A stretch of 64,000 nt of DNA from Pseudomonas sp. BP8 (GTDB taxonomy: Bacteria; Pseudomonadota; Gammaproteobacteria; Pseudomonadales; Pseudomonadaceae): assembly GCF_017875955.1 (NCBI RefSeq), contig NZ_JAGINK010000001.1, forward strand, positions 2,208,001 to 2,272,000, written 5' to 3'. The notes under the pieces were generated by a model. The model ran no database searches, had not been told where the DNA came from, and worked only from the letters and a program-made list of their open reading frames with translations. Each line of letters opens with the position of its first letter. Positions within the stretch are counted from its first letter, which is position 1. Made by a program: the position numbers and the translations under genes. Shown here piece after piece: positions 52,875 to 61,725 of this stretch.

Positions 52875-55670
52875 TCATGGCTTGGCCCAAGAGTTGAAGC
52901 CACCTACCCGGGCCACCCGGTCAAGCGGCAGCAATTGGGCGCGGATCGCTTTGTAGTGCTCAAGGTTGATAAAGCGCCATGAATTGATTCGAGGGAAGGC
53001 ATACAGGTTGTTGATCTGCCGCATTACCTGCAGGGCGGGCAGGTGGCGGTCGACCACGTCGGTCAACAGCGCTGGGCCTGTGAGGCGGCTGAGGGTGCTG
53101 GCGTAGCGATAGAAGGCTTCCGGGTCGCTTTGCAGGGTCGGACGGGTATCGTAGAACGCCGGCTCGGCGAGGTAGCGGCTGTGCATTTCCTGAAGGATTG
53201 CCTTGAGCGTCGGGTTGTCGGCATGGCTGCCAATCAGGCTGCTGTTGTACAGGCAGTTCATGCCCATCTTTTCGTTGGACATGGGCGGGTACAGCAGGAG
53301 CCCTTCGGCGCTGGTCGCCAGAGGCACCTGATCCAGGGCTTCGCCTGGCGTTTCCTGCGCGGGGTCCGGGAGCATGTTGGCGGTTTCGCCGGGCATCAGC
53401 AGGGTATCGTCGATATCCATGTACAAGCCGCCTTCGTGGTCGAGCAAGGCATAGCGCAGGACATCCGAGGCCGAGGCGAAATTGCTCGCAGTGCCGCCAT
53501 TGCCGTCAATGGCGGCGGCGTACTGGCGGTAGTTCGGGTGGCTGCGAAAACCTGCATAGAACGGTTGTTCTTCCAACGGCAGCACCGTCACCCCGGGCGC
53601 CCGGGCGCTCAGCAACTGGAGGTTCTGTTCGAATGCCGCCGGAGTAGTCTTGGACAAATAGAGGCGAAATGCGTACTGACTGCCGTTGAGCCGATCGGCA
53701 TTGGTGGCGATATTGGCTATCAGGCTTTGACTGAGAACACGGTCACCTACCCAGATGCTGAGGATCTGCTTGGGGATGGGGTGCAGACTTTCACTGGGCA
53801 AGTGAGGGAGGGAGACAGGCAGCTGCAGATCGACCCCCAGCGCGCGCAGGCTGGACATGCGCATCTGGTCGGTGACGGGGCGGGAGGCGGCGTTGACCTC
53901 GATCAGGTTGAGCGAGTCTGGTGTCGCGATGTAATAGGTGGGTGCAACCTCGTTGAGATCACCTTCGGTAATGAAGGCATCCGCCTCGATATCGTAGACC
54001 ATCTCCGCGTTATAACCGCCGATCATCCCCGTGAGCAGGTCAGGAGTACCGTCGTATCGCGGCGTCCTGATGATTGCGCCGGCGATACCAGGGTTACCCG
54101 CGGGCAGCGGCGCAATCGCCTCCGGCAGGTGGAAATAGTCAGCCACGTCGGCCGCGGGCAAGTGCGGCGGGGTGATGGGGCTCAATGGATAGCCAAGTTG
54201 CTCATTGACCCGGCTGGGCAGGACGAATCGATCTTGCTTGAAACGCAGCAGCACCGGCGCCTTGGACAATCCGGTGGTGATCAGGGGCGCCGCGTTGAGC
54301 AGGCCGAATACCGTGGTGGTGACGCCGTCGGCCTTGTCTTGCGCGGTTTTGCCGTGGATGGCCTGGTCCAGGCCCAAGCCGAACTGGGCGACGCCACCGA
54401 GGGCGAATATCGGCGCCAGTTCCGGCACCACCAGTGCCAGCGGTGCCAGCAGGTTGATCGCCGAGTTCAGGTAGCCCCGCCATTTGGCCTTGGTCACGTC
54501 GCTGTCGCGGGTGATGATGAAGTCGGCGTCCTGGTAGCTGCGCCGCTTGTGGCGCTTGGCCAGGGTTAGGAACAGGTCGCCCTCGATCAGCGGGCTGTAG
54601 TCCTTGGCCTTGTAGTTGATGTAGTCGGCCGGCGCCCAGATGCCTTCGGTGGTGAAGCCGGGGCGGTCGCTGTCGAGGTGGTAGGGCTTGGGGTAGCTGC
54701 CTAGCCCACACAGGGCGGTGTGCAGGCCGCTGTAACTCAGACCGTCGTCGCGGTCGGCGAGGGCAAAGTGGGCCTGCAGTGCGTCGCGGGTTGGGGCTTC
54801 ACGGCACTGTTGGGTAAACCAGTCGAACAGGTGCTGTTTGTCCCTGAACTCATGCAATGGCGAGGCGTTGCCAGGGATATACAGGATTGTCAGGCCGCTG
54901 ACGGTATCGCGCAGGCACAACAGGTCGGTGGAGGGGTAGCCATAAACGTTGAGCAACCTGGACTGGATCCTGGTTTTGCTGCGGGCCTTGCCTGTGCTGC
55001 TGGTCAGCGGCGGTGTGGCCAGCAGGCCACAGGCCTGCCAGACCAGCTGCCTGCCCGCGTCGCTGAGGCTGGCTTCACTGACTTGCTTGTTGCACGCGGC
55101 AAGCAGGTTGATCTTGGCCCCGATACGGTAGCTTTCCAGATTGCTTTGCCAGTAGCTGTCGAGCATCGCTTTGTAGTGTGCGTGGAAGTCGAGGTTCCAG
55201 ATGAACGACTGGAAGGCCTCGGCCGATAGCGGGACATGGGTGTCTGCGCTGTATTCCTGGGTTTCGGTCTGGCGGAACAGGCCGTTGAAGATCGCGTACG
55301 GGTCGCCGTAGTGGATCAGGCCTTGACCGCGCAGGCTTGCGACGATTGTCAGGGGGGCCTCGGGAAACTGGCCGGCCCAGGGTGCACCGAGAGCGGCGCC
55401 GATCATGTTGTTGTTCGACTCGCCCTGCCAGTTGGACAACACTGCCTGGGTCAGGCTCATCTTCTGCGTGACGACCCCGACCCAGCCGCGTTGCGGGTCG
55501 TGCTGATAGTGCAGGGTGACGGCGTCGGTCTTGTCTGGGTCCAGCGCCAGGCCTTGTGCTGTGGCCCATTGGCGTATGGCATCGGCCGCCGCCCGGTCCG
55601 GCCTGGGGAAGCCGGTGAGGTTGTCGCGTACGTATTGCACACCCTTGGCGTTCACGTATTGGTTGTTCAT
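52875..55670 (-). CDS. Toxin-like protein 1: DUF6543-type N-domain with TcdA/TcdB-type glycosyltransferase
   Basis: A 931-residue protein with no signal peptide. The C-terminal ~300 residues match the catalytic fold of large clostridial glucosylating toxins: Trp640 in ILSIWVGD, then ASDVLRYALLDHEGGLYMDI with Asp/Arg and the metal-binding Asp752-x-Asp754. These correspond to TcdB Trp102, Asp270, Arg273, Tyr284 and Asp286-x-Asp288. The N-terminal part (FPRPD, VTQKMSLTQAVLSNWQGE) resembles the dermonecrotic-toxin-type DUF6543 domain of Pseudomonas. A hydrophobic stretch (LLAPLALVVPELAPIFALGG) near 415 could insert into membranes. ATG is preferred; a GTG 9 nt earlier is possible. Host target unknown. 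Confidence 0.82.
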   Translation of the reverse strand: MNNQYVNAKGVQYVRDNLTGFPRPDRAAADAIRQWATAQGLALDPDKTDAVTLHYQHDPQRGWVGVVTQKMSLTQAVLSNWQGESNNNMIGAALGAPWAGQFPEAPLTIVASLRGQGLIHYGDPYAIFNGLFRQTETQEYSADTHVPLSAEAFQSFIWNLDFHAHYKAMLDSYWQSNLESYRIGAKINLLAACNKQVSEASLSDAGRQLVWQACGLLATPPLTSSTGKARSKTRIQSRLLNVYGYPSTDLLCLRDTVSGLTILYIPGNASPLHEFRDKQHLFDWFTQQCREAPTRDALQAHFALADRDDGLSYSGLHTALCGLGSYPKPYHLDSDRPGFTTEGIWAPADYINYKAKDYSPLIEGDLFLTLAKRHKRRSYQDADFIITRDSDVTKAKWRGYLNSAINLLAPLALVVPELAPIFALGGVAQFGLGLDQAIHGKTAQDKADGVTTTVFGLLNAAPLITTGLSKAPVLLRFKQDRFVLPSRVNEQLGYPLSPITPPHLPAADVADYFHLPEAIAPLPAGNPGIAGAIIRTPRYDGTPDLLTGMIGGYNAEMVYDIEADAFITEGDLNEVAPTYYIATPDSLNLIEVNAASRPVTDQMRMSSLRALGVDLQLPVSLPHLPSESLHPIPKQILSIWVGDRVLSQSLIANIATNADRLNGSQYAFRLYLSKTTPAAFEQNLQLLSARAPGVTVLPLEEQPFYAGFRSHPNYRQYAAAIDGNGGTASNFASASDVLRYALLDHEGGLYMDIDDTLLMPGETANMLPDPAQETPGEALDQVPLATSAEGLLLYPPMSNEKMGMNCLYNSSLIGSHADNPTLKAILQEMHSRYLAEPAFYDTRPTLQSDPEAFYRYASTLSRLTGPALLTDVVDRHLPALQVMRQINNLYAFPRINSWRFINLEHYKAIRAQLLPLDRVARVGGFNSWAKP

Positions 55671-55827
55671 GCAGGTCACTTTTGTCGTGGGGTAAGGCTG
55701 GCAAAGGTGGCTCGACTGGCGGACGTTGCGGGGCTATTTAATTAGGTTTTTCGCGGACTTCGGGGGGGTGGGTCTGGGTCTTGGGCTTGTGGGTTGGGCG
55801 CTTATCCATTTGATGTAGTGGCTGTGA

Positions 55828-56570
55828 TGGCCCCTTCCGTCCTTACGGCGGGTCACTTTTTGGCAAACGCCCCAAAAAGTAACCAAAAAGGTCTTGGCTC
55901 CGTCATCCGGCCCCTCCGCTGCGCTGCGGGGTTCCCTCGCTCCGGTCTTGCTCCGGGAGGACCGCGCTGTACGGCCCATCCTGGGCCTCAGCGCTTTCCG
56001 GCCATCCATGGCCTCCACCTCCCTGCGCAAGACCTGCGCTCGGCCTCCTGAAGTCGCTGGTAGATCAAGAGCAAGATCAACAGCCTGGGCAACGGCAGGC
56101 GAATCGCTGCGCTCTCGCTTTGTTTGTTTACGAGCGGATTTGTGGGGTGCTGGCAGGGCTGCGCCCTGCGATTTGCGTTGGCAGTACCGGCCTCTTCGCG
56201 GGGCAAGCCCGCTCCTACAGGGATTGCGCCGAATTCAAAATTTGCGCAGATCCTGTAGGAGCGGGCTTGCCCCGCGAAGAGGCCCTAATATCCACCACCC
56301 ATGCCACTATCAAAAACAACGCCAGACCAGGCGCCGCCCGTAACTTCGCGACTTCAGGAGGCCGAGTGGAGGTCTTGCGCAGGGAGGTGGAGGCCATGGA
56401 TGGCCGGAAAGCGCTGAGGCCCAGGATGGGCCGTACAGCGCGGTCCTCCCGGAGCAAGACCGGAGCGAGGGGACCCGCAGCGCAGCGCAGGGCCGGATGC
56501 AGGAGCAGGCGGTTTTTGGTTACTTTTTTCCAAGAAAAAAAGTGACCCGCCGTAAGGGCGGAAGGGGCCA
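55828..56570. repeat. Large imperfect inverted repeat between the two toxin-like genes
   Basis: The left arm 55828-56057 and right arm 56348-56570 are inverted copies of about 225 bp. They are almost identical over the inner ~150 bp (55927-56056 with 56348-56478) and more diverged towards the outer ends. Both arms carry the motif GTTACTTTTT and GTAAGGGCGGAAGGGGCC (or close forms) seen in Pseudomonas intergenic repeats. A REP pair sits in the centre. No credible gene was found in the 1028-nt gap. Confidence 0.93.
56188..56285. repeat. REP pair in the centre of the palindrome
   Basis: GGCCTCTTCGCGGGGCAAGC (56190 on) and the inverse TGTAGGAGCGGGCTTGCCCC (56254 on) form a near-perfect inverted repeat with arms of about 33 nt, nested in the larger palindrome. 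Confidence 0.92.
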
Positions 56571-56603
56571 GTGGCGCCCCCACATCAATTGGATAAGACC
56601 ACA

Positions 56604-56650
56604 ATTCCCAAGCCAACCAGCCAGCCAAGCCAAGCCAACCAAGCCAATCA
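56604..56650. repeat. CCAAGCCAA microrepeat
   Basis: A short, C/A-rich run made of repeated CCAAG and CCAAC/CCAGC units downstream of the second toxin-like gene. It has no coding sense and may have arisen by slippage. Confidence 0.7.
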
Positions 56651-56698
56651 TCTCCCCCCACAATCACTGAAGAACCCTTAATCAACCCCTCGGCGGTT

Positions 56699-59503
56699 TC
56701 ACCCGGAGCTCGAACTCGGCAGAGCGCTGATACATGGGATCACGGATGACAGCGAGTTAGCGGCCGGCTCAGTGATCCACCAGCTGTGCGCCTGGCCCAT
56801 CTGAAAGATCTGGTCCATAGGCACATGCTCGTGCAACGTCTGACTGAACCCCCGCAGATTGATCGCTCGATGCACGTCATGCAGAGGCGCAACCAGCAGA
56901 TTGCAGATTTCACGCAGCTGGCTGAGCCAGGGCAGCCGCTGGTCGATGACATCGTTGAGCACGCCCGGCCCGGTAAGCAGGCTCAGTCGTCGGGAATAGG
57001 CGGCGAGGGCCGCGCTGTTGTCAGCTCGGAAGGGGCGGCGGCTGTAGAAAGTCGGTTCTAGCTGGTAGCGCCGCAGGATCTCATCGGAAATAGCCTGCAG
57101 AGTCGGGTTGCCGGGATGGCTGCCGATCACGCTGCTGTTGAACTTGATGTACATCCCCATCTGGTCGTTGGACACCGGCGGTGCCAGTAAGAGGCCGTCC
57201 GCGGAGGTCTTGAGAGGCTGGCGCAACAGCGGAAGGGGATCACGCTCCGGTCTGGCGGCCAGCAGCAATTGGTCGTCGGCATCCAGATAGATGCCACCCA
57301 AGTGGCTGAGCAGCCGATAGCGCAAGATGTCGCAGGCTGAGCTGAAATTGGTGGCAACGCCGCCATTGCCGTCGATTGCGGCCTGGTACTGGCTGAAGTA
57401 CCTCGAGGTGGTGAATGCCTGGAAGAAAGGCTGCTGTTCCAGCGGCGAGACCACCAGGGTGGGCGCTCTTTCGGCCAGCAAGGCGAGGTTGTGCTGATAG
57501 GCGTCCGGGTTCAGTCGCGACAGGAACAGCTGGTAACGGTAGTCGCTTGCGCTCAAGGCTTGGGCGTTATGCGCCAGCGCTTCGAGAAAGGTCGGCCCGA
57601 TGGCGCGGTCGCCTACCCAGAGGCTGGAAATGATCCGCGGGATGGCCGTAGTCGCCAGCGCGTCGTAGGCGCCAAGTTCAATCGGCAAATGCACATGGAT
57701 GCCCAGCGCTCGCAGGGTTGCCATGCGCTGCACATCGCTGACCGGGTGGCTGAGGTCGGCCAGCCTGACCAGGGTGCTGCGGTTGCTGACGATCCAGCGC
57801 GGCGGTTCAGCGAGTCGCGCCTCTTCGAGCTTGATGAAGCTGTCGCTGGCCAGCTCGTATTCCATCCACTTGCCGGTTGCCTTGCCGTCCTCTTCGAACC
57901 ACCCGAGGAAGCGCACGTGCAGGTTTGCATCGATGCGCGTGGCCAGCGCGCTGATCTGCGAGGACGGTATGACAGGCGCTTCACGGAAGGCACTTTCCGC
58001 GGGTGCCAGCTCGATTTCTTCGGCCTGGCTGGCGGCTGGGCTGCCGGCGCTGAGCAGGTCGCGCAGCCGGGACGGGGTGACAAAGCCGGGTCGGTACCAG
58101 CGGTAGACCTGCGCCGGGTCGGCCGCCAGGGTGGCGGCCAGTGGCAACGCGTTGAGCAGGCCGAACACCTGAGTGGTCACGGCGCTGGACTTCTCCTCCA
58201 GCGTCTTGCCGTTGAGCAGCTGATCCATGCCCAGTGCGAACTGGCTCAGCCCGCCGGTCAGCAGGACGGGAATCAGTTCCGGCACGACCATCGCCAACGG
58301 GCTGATGATGACCATGGCCGCATTCAGGTAGCTGGTCCAGCGCGCCTTGTCGATCTGGTGGTTGGTGGTGATCTGGCTGTCGGCATCTTCGTAGCTGCGT
58401 TGTTTTTGCCGTTCTGCCAGGTAGGCAAACAGATCGCCGATGATGAGCGGGCTGTAAGTCTGGGCGCGGTAGTTGACCATCTCCTGAGCAACCCAGAAGC
58501 CACTGGTTGCGAAGCCATCGTGGTTGACCGCAAGCCGGTGCGGTTTAGGGTACAGCCCCAGGCCCTTGAGTGCGGTGCGCAAACCGCTGTAGTCGAGGCC
58601 GTCGGGCCAGTCGGCGGGAGTGAAATAGCGTTCCAGTGCGACTCGCTTCGCCGGGTCCTGGCATTGCTCGGCGAACCACTGCTGCATGGCCGCCTGATCG
58701 GAAAATTCATGCAAGGGTGAGGCGTTGCCCGGCAGGTAGAGCAGGGTGAATCCGCTGTCGGCGTCGGTCAGGCAAAGGATCGAGGTCGAGGTGTAGCCGT
58801 AGACATTGAGCATCCGTCGCTGCAACGCGGGCAGCTTGCTCCGGCTCAGGCCTGCCGCCTGCCAAGCCAGGCGCTGGCCTTGGTCCGACAGACTGCCTTC
58901 CAGCACCTGCCGGTTGCAGGCCGCGATGAAGCTGATCTTCAGCGCGCGCTGGTAATGGGCGAGGCGCGCTTCCCAGAAGCGGTCGAGGCTGGCTCGGTAC
59001 AAGTGGTGAAAGTGCAGGCCCCATATGAAACCCTGGAAGTCTTCGGCCCTCACCGCCAGCTTGGTCTGAGGACCATAGACCTGCGGGCTGGTGCGCCGAT
59101 AGAGGCCATTGAAGATCAGGTACGCCGAGGCGTTGGACAAGGCGATTTCCGGCTCCAGGCGTTCAACCAGGGTGACCGCGCCTTGTGGTGCCAGGCCGGC
59201 CCAGTCGCCGAAATGAAAATTGCCATAGCCCTCGCTGGGCTCACCCTGCCAATTGCCGAGCAGTGCTTCGACCAGGGACATTTTTTGCGTGACGATGGCG
59301 TTTTCGCGAAAGTGCTGGCGACCTTCGCCCAGCGGTTCGTACTGGTAGTGCAGGGTGACAACGTCGATGTCGGCCGGCGCCAGCTCGATGCCTCGACCCC
59401 GCAGCCAGCCTGCCAACTGCTCGCTGGCGAGGGTGTCGGGCCGCGGGAAGTCGATCAGCGCTTCGCGCGGCAGGTGCAGGTTTTCGCTCGGTATGTAGGG
59501 CAT
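56699..59503 (-). CDS. Toxin-like protein 2: paralogue with TcdA/TcdB-type glycosyltransferase
   Basis: A 934-residue paralogue of the neighbouring minus-strand protein, colinear over its length. N-terminal features match (FPRPDTLASEQLAGWLRG, VTQKMSLVEALLGNWQGE). A hydrophobic middle stretch is present (MVIISPLAMVVPELIPVLL). The C-terminal glycosyltransferase has Trp629 in ISSLWVGD, ACDILRYRLLSHLGGIYLDA and Asp741-x-Asp743. Key sugar-nucleotide and metal residues are thus kept, with Cys in place of the usual Ser before Asp. AGGA lies 7 nt before the ATG. It starts 58 nt after the FlhB-like gene on the same strand, so co-transcription is likely. Secretion route and target are unknown. Confidence 0.82.
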   Translation of the reverse strand: MPYIPSENLHLPREALIDFPRPDTLASEQLAGWLRGRGIELAPADIDVVTLHYQYEPLGEGRQHFRENAIVTQKMSLVEALLGNWQGEPSEGYGNFHFGDWAGLAPQGAVTLVERLEPEIALSNASAYLIFNGLYRRTSPQVYGPQTKLAVRAEDFQGFIWGLHFHHLYRASLDRFWEARLAHYQRALKISFIAACNRQVLEGSLSDQGQRLAWQAAGLSRSKLPALQRRMLNVYGYTSTSILCLTDADSGFTLLYLPGNASPLHEFSDQAAMQQWFAEQCQDPAKRVALERYFTPADWPDGLDYSGLRTALKGLGLYPKPHRLAVNHDGFATSGFWVAQEMVNYRAQTYSPLIIGDLFAYLAERQKQRSYEDADSQITTNHQIDKARWTSYLNAAMVIISPLAMVVPELIPVLLTGGLSQFALGMDQLLNGKTLEEKSSAVTTQVFGLLNALPLAATLAADPAQVYRWYRPGFVTPSRLRDLLSAGSPAASQAEEIELAPAESAFREAPVIPSSQISALATRIDANLHVRFLGWFEEDGKATGKWMEYELASDSFIKLEEARLAEPPRWIVSNRSTLVRLADLSHPVSDVQRMATLRALGIHVHLPIELGAYDALATTAIPRIISSLWVGDRAIGPTFLEALAHNAQALSASDYRYQLFLSRLNPDAYQHNLALLAERAPTLVVSPLEQQPFFQAFTTSRYFSQYQAAIDGNGGVATNFSSACDILRYRLLSHLGGIYLDADDQLLLAARPERDPLPLLRQPLKTSADGLLLAPPVSNDQMGMYIKFNSSVIGSHPGNPTLQAISDEILRRYQLEPTFYSRRPFRADNSAALAAYSRRLSLLTGPGVLNDVIDQRLPWLSQLREICNLLVAPLHDVHRAINLRGFSQTLHEHVPMDQIFQMGQAHSWWITEPAANSLSSVIPCISALPSSSSG

Positions 59504-59561
59504 GGGGGGATCCTGTGGGATGGAGCCGCACAGGATCGGTAGGCTTTGCCGCTGGCAGGCG

Positions 59562-59906
59562 TTACTTAGTGCTTGTGGTCGGTGGCAGGCGCAGCCTGTC
59601 AGGGGTGATATCGCGAGGGGGGACAGGCTCGTCGTTAAAGCCTGGCGGCACTTTGCCGCGCAGCTGCCAGGCGAAGGCGATGATCTCGGCGATGGTCAGG
59701 TACAGCGCTTCGGGGATCTGCTCGCCCAGTTCCAGGCGCGCCAGTAGCCGCACCAGCTCGGCATTTTCGTAGATCGGCACCTCATGCTCGCGAGCCAGGG
59801 CGAGGATGGCTTCGGCCAGCTCGTCATCGCCCTTGGCAGTGAGGGTAGGGGCCTGGTCGCCATCGTAGCTGAGGGCGATGGCCTGGCGTGGTTGCTTGTT
59901 GCTCAT
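59562..59906 (-). CDS. FlhB C-terminal-domain homologue (FlhX-like)
   Basis: A 114-residue cytoplasmic protein equal to the small C-terminal subdomain of FlhB: AIALSYDGDQAPTLTAKGDD, EHEVPIYENAELVRLLARLE and IPEALYLTIAEIIAFAWQLR. It has no membrane part and no NPTH cleavage site. It looks like a preformed FlhB-CC fragment, as described for FlhX-type proteins that can partly replace cleaved FlhB. The start ATG overlaps the stop of the upstream FliK-like gene (ATGA), so the two are coupled. Confidence 0.9.
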   Translation of the reverse strand: MSNKQPRQAIALSYDGDQAPTLTAKGDDELAEAILALAREHEVPIYENAELVRLLARLELGEQIPEALYLTIAEIIAFAWQLRGKVPPGFNDEPVPPRDITPDRLRLPPTTSTK

Positions 59907-61471
59907 GCGGTCTCGTCCACCCAGCGTTGTTCGAGTCGGGTTCGTGGGCCTTGGGGCGGGGTGCCGGGATGGCACGCCAGGTCGCCCACCTCCAGGCCAC
60001 GCTCAAGCAGACGGGCGCGCAAGCTGCCGAGTTGACTGTCGATCAACTGCGCAGTGCGTGGCAGCTCTGCCCAGAGTTGGCCAGACAATCGTCCCTGGCT
60101 CAGTTGCGCCTGGACCTGCAAAGGACCCAGCGGCGGCAGGTCGAACGCCAGTTCGATGCGCCACAGCGACTCCAGCGGATCGCGTTGCTCGCGCTGTGGG
60201 TCAGCCTGCTGTTGCGCGGTTTCTTCACGTTGCAGCTTGGCCTGCAGAGGGATGAAGTCCTGGCCGTGGCGGATCGGGATCTCGGTCTGCCAAGTGGTCT
60301 GCAGGTTGCCGTTTTCCAGTGTGCCGGTCTGCTGCAAGCTGGACAGCGCGTGGCTTTGCAGGCGCGAGATGGCCGCTGCGGCGAGGCGCAGCAGTTGTTG
60401 CAGATCAGCGTCTTGCTCGAGGTTCTGCAGCAGCCGCGAGGGCAGGGGGAAGGTCCCCGGTTGAGGGCGTGGGCTGACCCGGTCGAGCATGCCCAAGGCG
60501 CTGCGAGCCATGCCCGGGAGGACCTGGGCCAGGGTGTTGGCGGCAACCGCCGGGCTGATGACCGGATTGCCGGGGACGCCGGGCAGCGCCTGGGCGACCA
60601 GGCGGATCAACTGCGCCTTGATGTCCGGCGCGATGCCGGCGGCTTGCCCGCCGAGCAGCTTCGACTCGAGAAATCCGCCACTGTTGGACAGCGCCTGGGC
60701 CACGCCCTTGGCATCGTCCAACTGGCGTGCGTCCGGCAGGCTGGCCAACAGGCGTTCGGCCGTGGCGCGCACTTCGCCATTGCTGGCGGCAGTGCTGGTC
60801 AATTGCTGCAGCGCGTTCAAGACGCCAGTGAGCGATGCCTGGCGGCTCTGCTGGGTGGCCAGTTGCTGACTGACCAGCAGTTGCTCCTGACGGCCGCTCA
60901 GTGGCACGAAGCGCAGCGACTGATCACCTTGCACCAAGGCGCTGAGCAGGCTGCCGATGGGCAGCGGACGCGGGCTGTCGATGCTCAGGGTGGCGCCGGC
61001 CTGGCTGCTGTTGAGCAGGCTCACCAGCGAGCGGAAGCTCGCCGCCTCGCCGGGGTTGAGTGGCAGCGCCTGGCTGGTCAGGACCTTGCCTTGCAGCAGC
61101 GTGCCGATCGGTACCTGCGTGGTGTCGAGGCGGGTGAGGGTGGTGGCGTTACCGGCATTGGCCTGTTGAACCATGACGGCCAGCCGGTTGCCGTCGGTCT
61201 GGCTGAGCAGCAGTTGGCTGCCGAGGGCAAAGGGCTGATTGGCGTTGGCCTGGAGCTGGGTCTGGCTGCCGTTGGCCAGGGTCAGGCGCAACAGCAACTG
61301 GAAGTCGACGCCAATCTGTTTCAGCGACATGACTTCGGCGCGAACGGTATCGCCCGCAGCCAGCAGGCCTGGCTGCGGTTGCAGCAGGCGCAGCAGTTCA
61401 CCGGTCATCGCTGCCTTGGCCGTTTGTACCGGTAGCACTGTTTGTGTGCCGAGACTATTGATTTCGGTCAT
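59903..61471 (-). CDS. FliK-like hook-length control domain protein
   Basis: A 522-residue protein whose last ~90 residues match the FliK C-terminal domain (WRIELAFDLPPLGPLQVQAQ, LSGQLWAELPRTAQLIDSQL, LRARLLERGLEVGDLACHPG). The N-terminal ~400 residues are Gln/Leu/Ser-rich with beta-like segments (AEVMSLKQIGVDFQLLLRLT). It is distinct from fliK near 31-32 kb. Pairing with a FlhB-like fragment suggests a second measuring/switch pair. The start is the ATG giving MTEINSLGTQ; an ATG four codons earlier is less likely. Divergent from ccmA. Confidence 0.85.
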   Translation of the reverse strand: MTEINSLGTQTVLPVQTAKAAMTGELLRLLQPQPGLLAAGDTVRAEVMSLKQIGVDFQLLLRLTLANGSQTQLQANANQPFALGSQLLLSQTDGNRLAVMVQQANAGNATTLTRLDTTQVPIGTLLQGKVLTSQALPLNPGEAASFRSLVSLLNSSQAGATLSIDSPRPLPIGSLLSALVQGDQSLRFVPLSGRQEQLLVSQQLATQQSRQASLTGVLNALQQLTSTAASNGEVRATAERLLASLPDARQLDDAKGVAQALSNSGGFLESKLLGGQAAGIAPDIKAQLIRLVAQALPGVPGNPVISPAVAANTLAQVLPGMARSALGMLDRVSPRPQPGTFPLPSRLLQNLEQDADLQQLLRLAAAAISRLQSHALSSLQQTGTLENGNLQTTWQTEIPIRHGQDFIPLQAKLQREETAQQQADPQREQRDPLESLWRIELAFDLPPLGPLQVQAQLSQGRLSGQLWAELPRTAQLIDSQLGSLRARLLERGLEVGDLACHPGTPPQGPRTRLEQRWVDETA

Positions 61472-61501
61472 GATTGTATACAACCTGTGGGGCCAGCCCT
61501 C

Positions 61502-61529
61502 TTGGCAGCGATTCGCCGCGTGTAATAAT
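61502..61529 (+). promoter_or_regulatory. Candidate sigma-70 promoter of the ccm operon
   Basis: TTGGCA (61502-61507), 16-nt spacer, AATAAT (61524-61529): 5 of 6 matches in each box. A transcript from here would carry the REP hairpin at 61600-61695 in the ccmA leader. Confidence 0.55.
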
Positions 61530-61599
61530 GCCGGCCGCGCCGCCCATCACTGCTCAGTATAACGGCAGGGCAGGGGGCGACTTGAGACACATGGCTGAT

Positions 61600-61695
61600 A
61601 TCGGTGTCGTCTGCTTCGCGGGTCAAGCCCGCTCTTACAGGGGCGGCGAAGACCCTGTAGGAGCGGGCTTGACCCGCGAAGCAGACGACACCGAT
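61600..61695. repeat. Near-perfect REP palindrome before ccmA
   Basis: Arms of 43 nt (61600-61642 and 61653-61695) differ at one position and are separated by 10 nt. The core is GTAGGAGCGGGCTTGACCCG and extends outward beyond the usual REP ends with matching GTCGTCTGC / GCAGACGAC. Confidence 0.93.
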
Positions 61696-61725
61696 GACGA
61701 GCCCTACACAGCATAAGGCGAAACC

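Noticed and set aside
53043..54569. 508-residue plus-strand frame
   Set aside because: It is antisense to the first toxin-like gene, which has clear domain motifs. No family features were seen in the plus-strand frame.
55794..56685. Several small frames in the gap between the toxin-like genes
   Set aside because: They lie inside the inverted repeat and REP pair, and appear as near-identical mirror products from both arms. No ribosome sites.
59888..61435. 515-residue plus-strand frame
   Set aside because: It is antisense to the FliK-like gene and Gln/Leu-rich in the manner of shadow frames.
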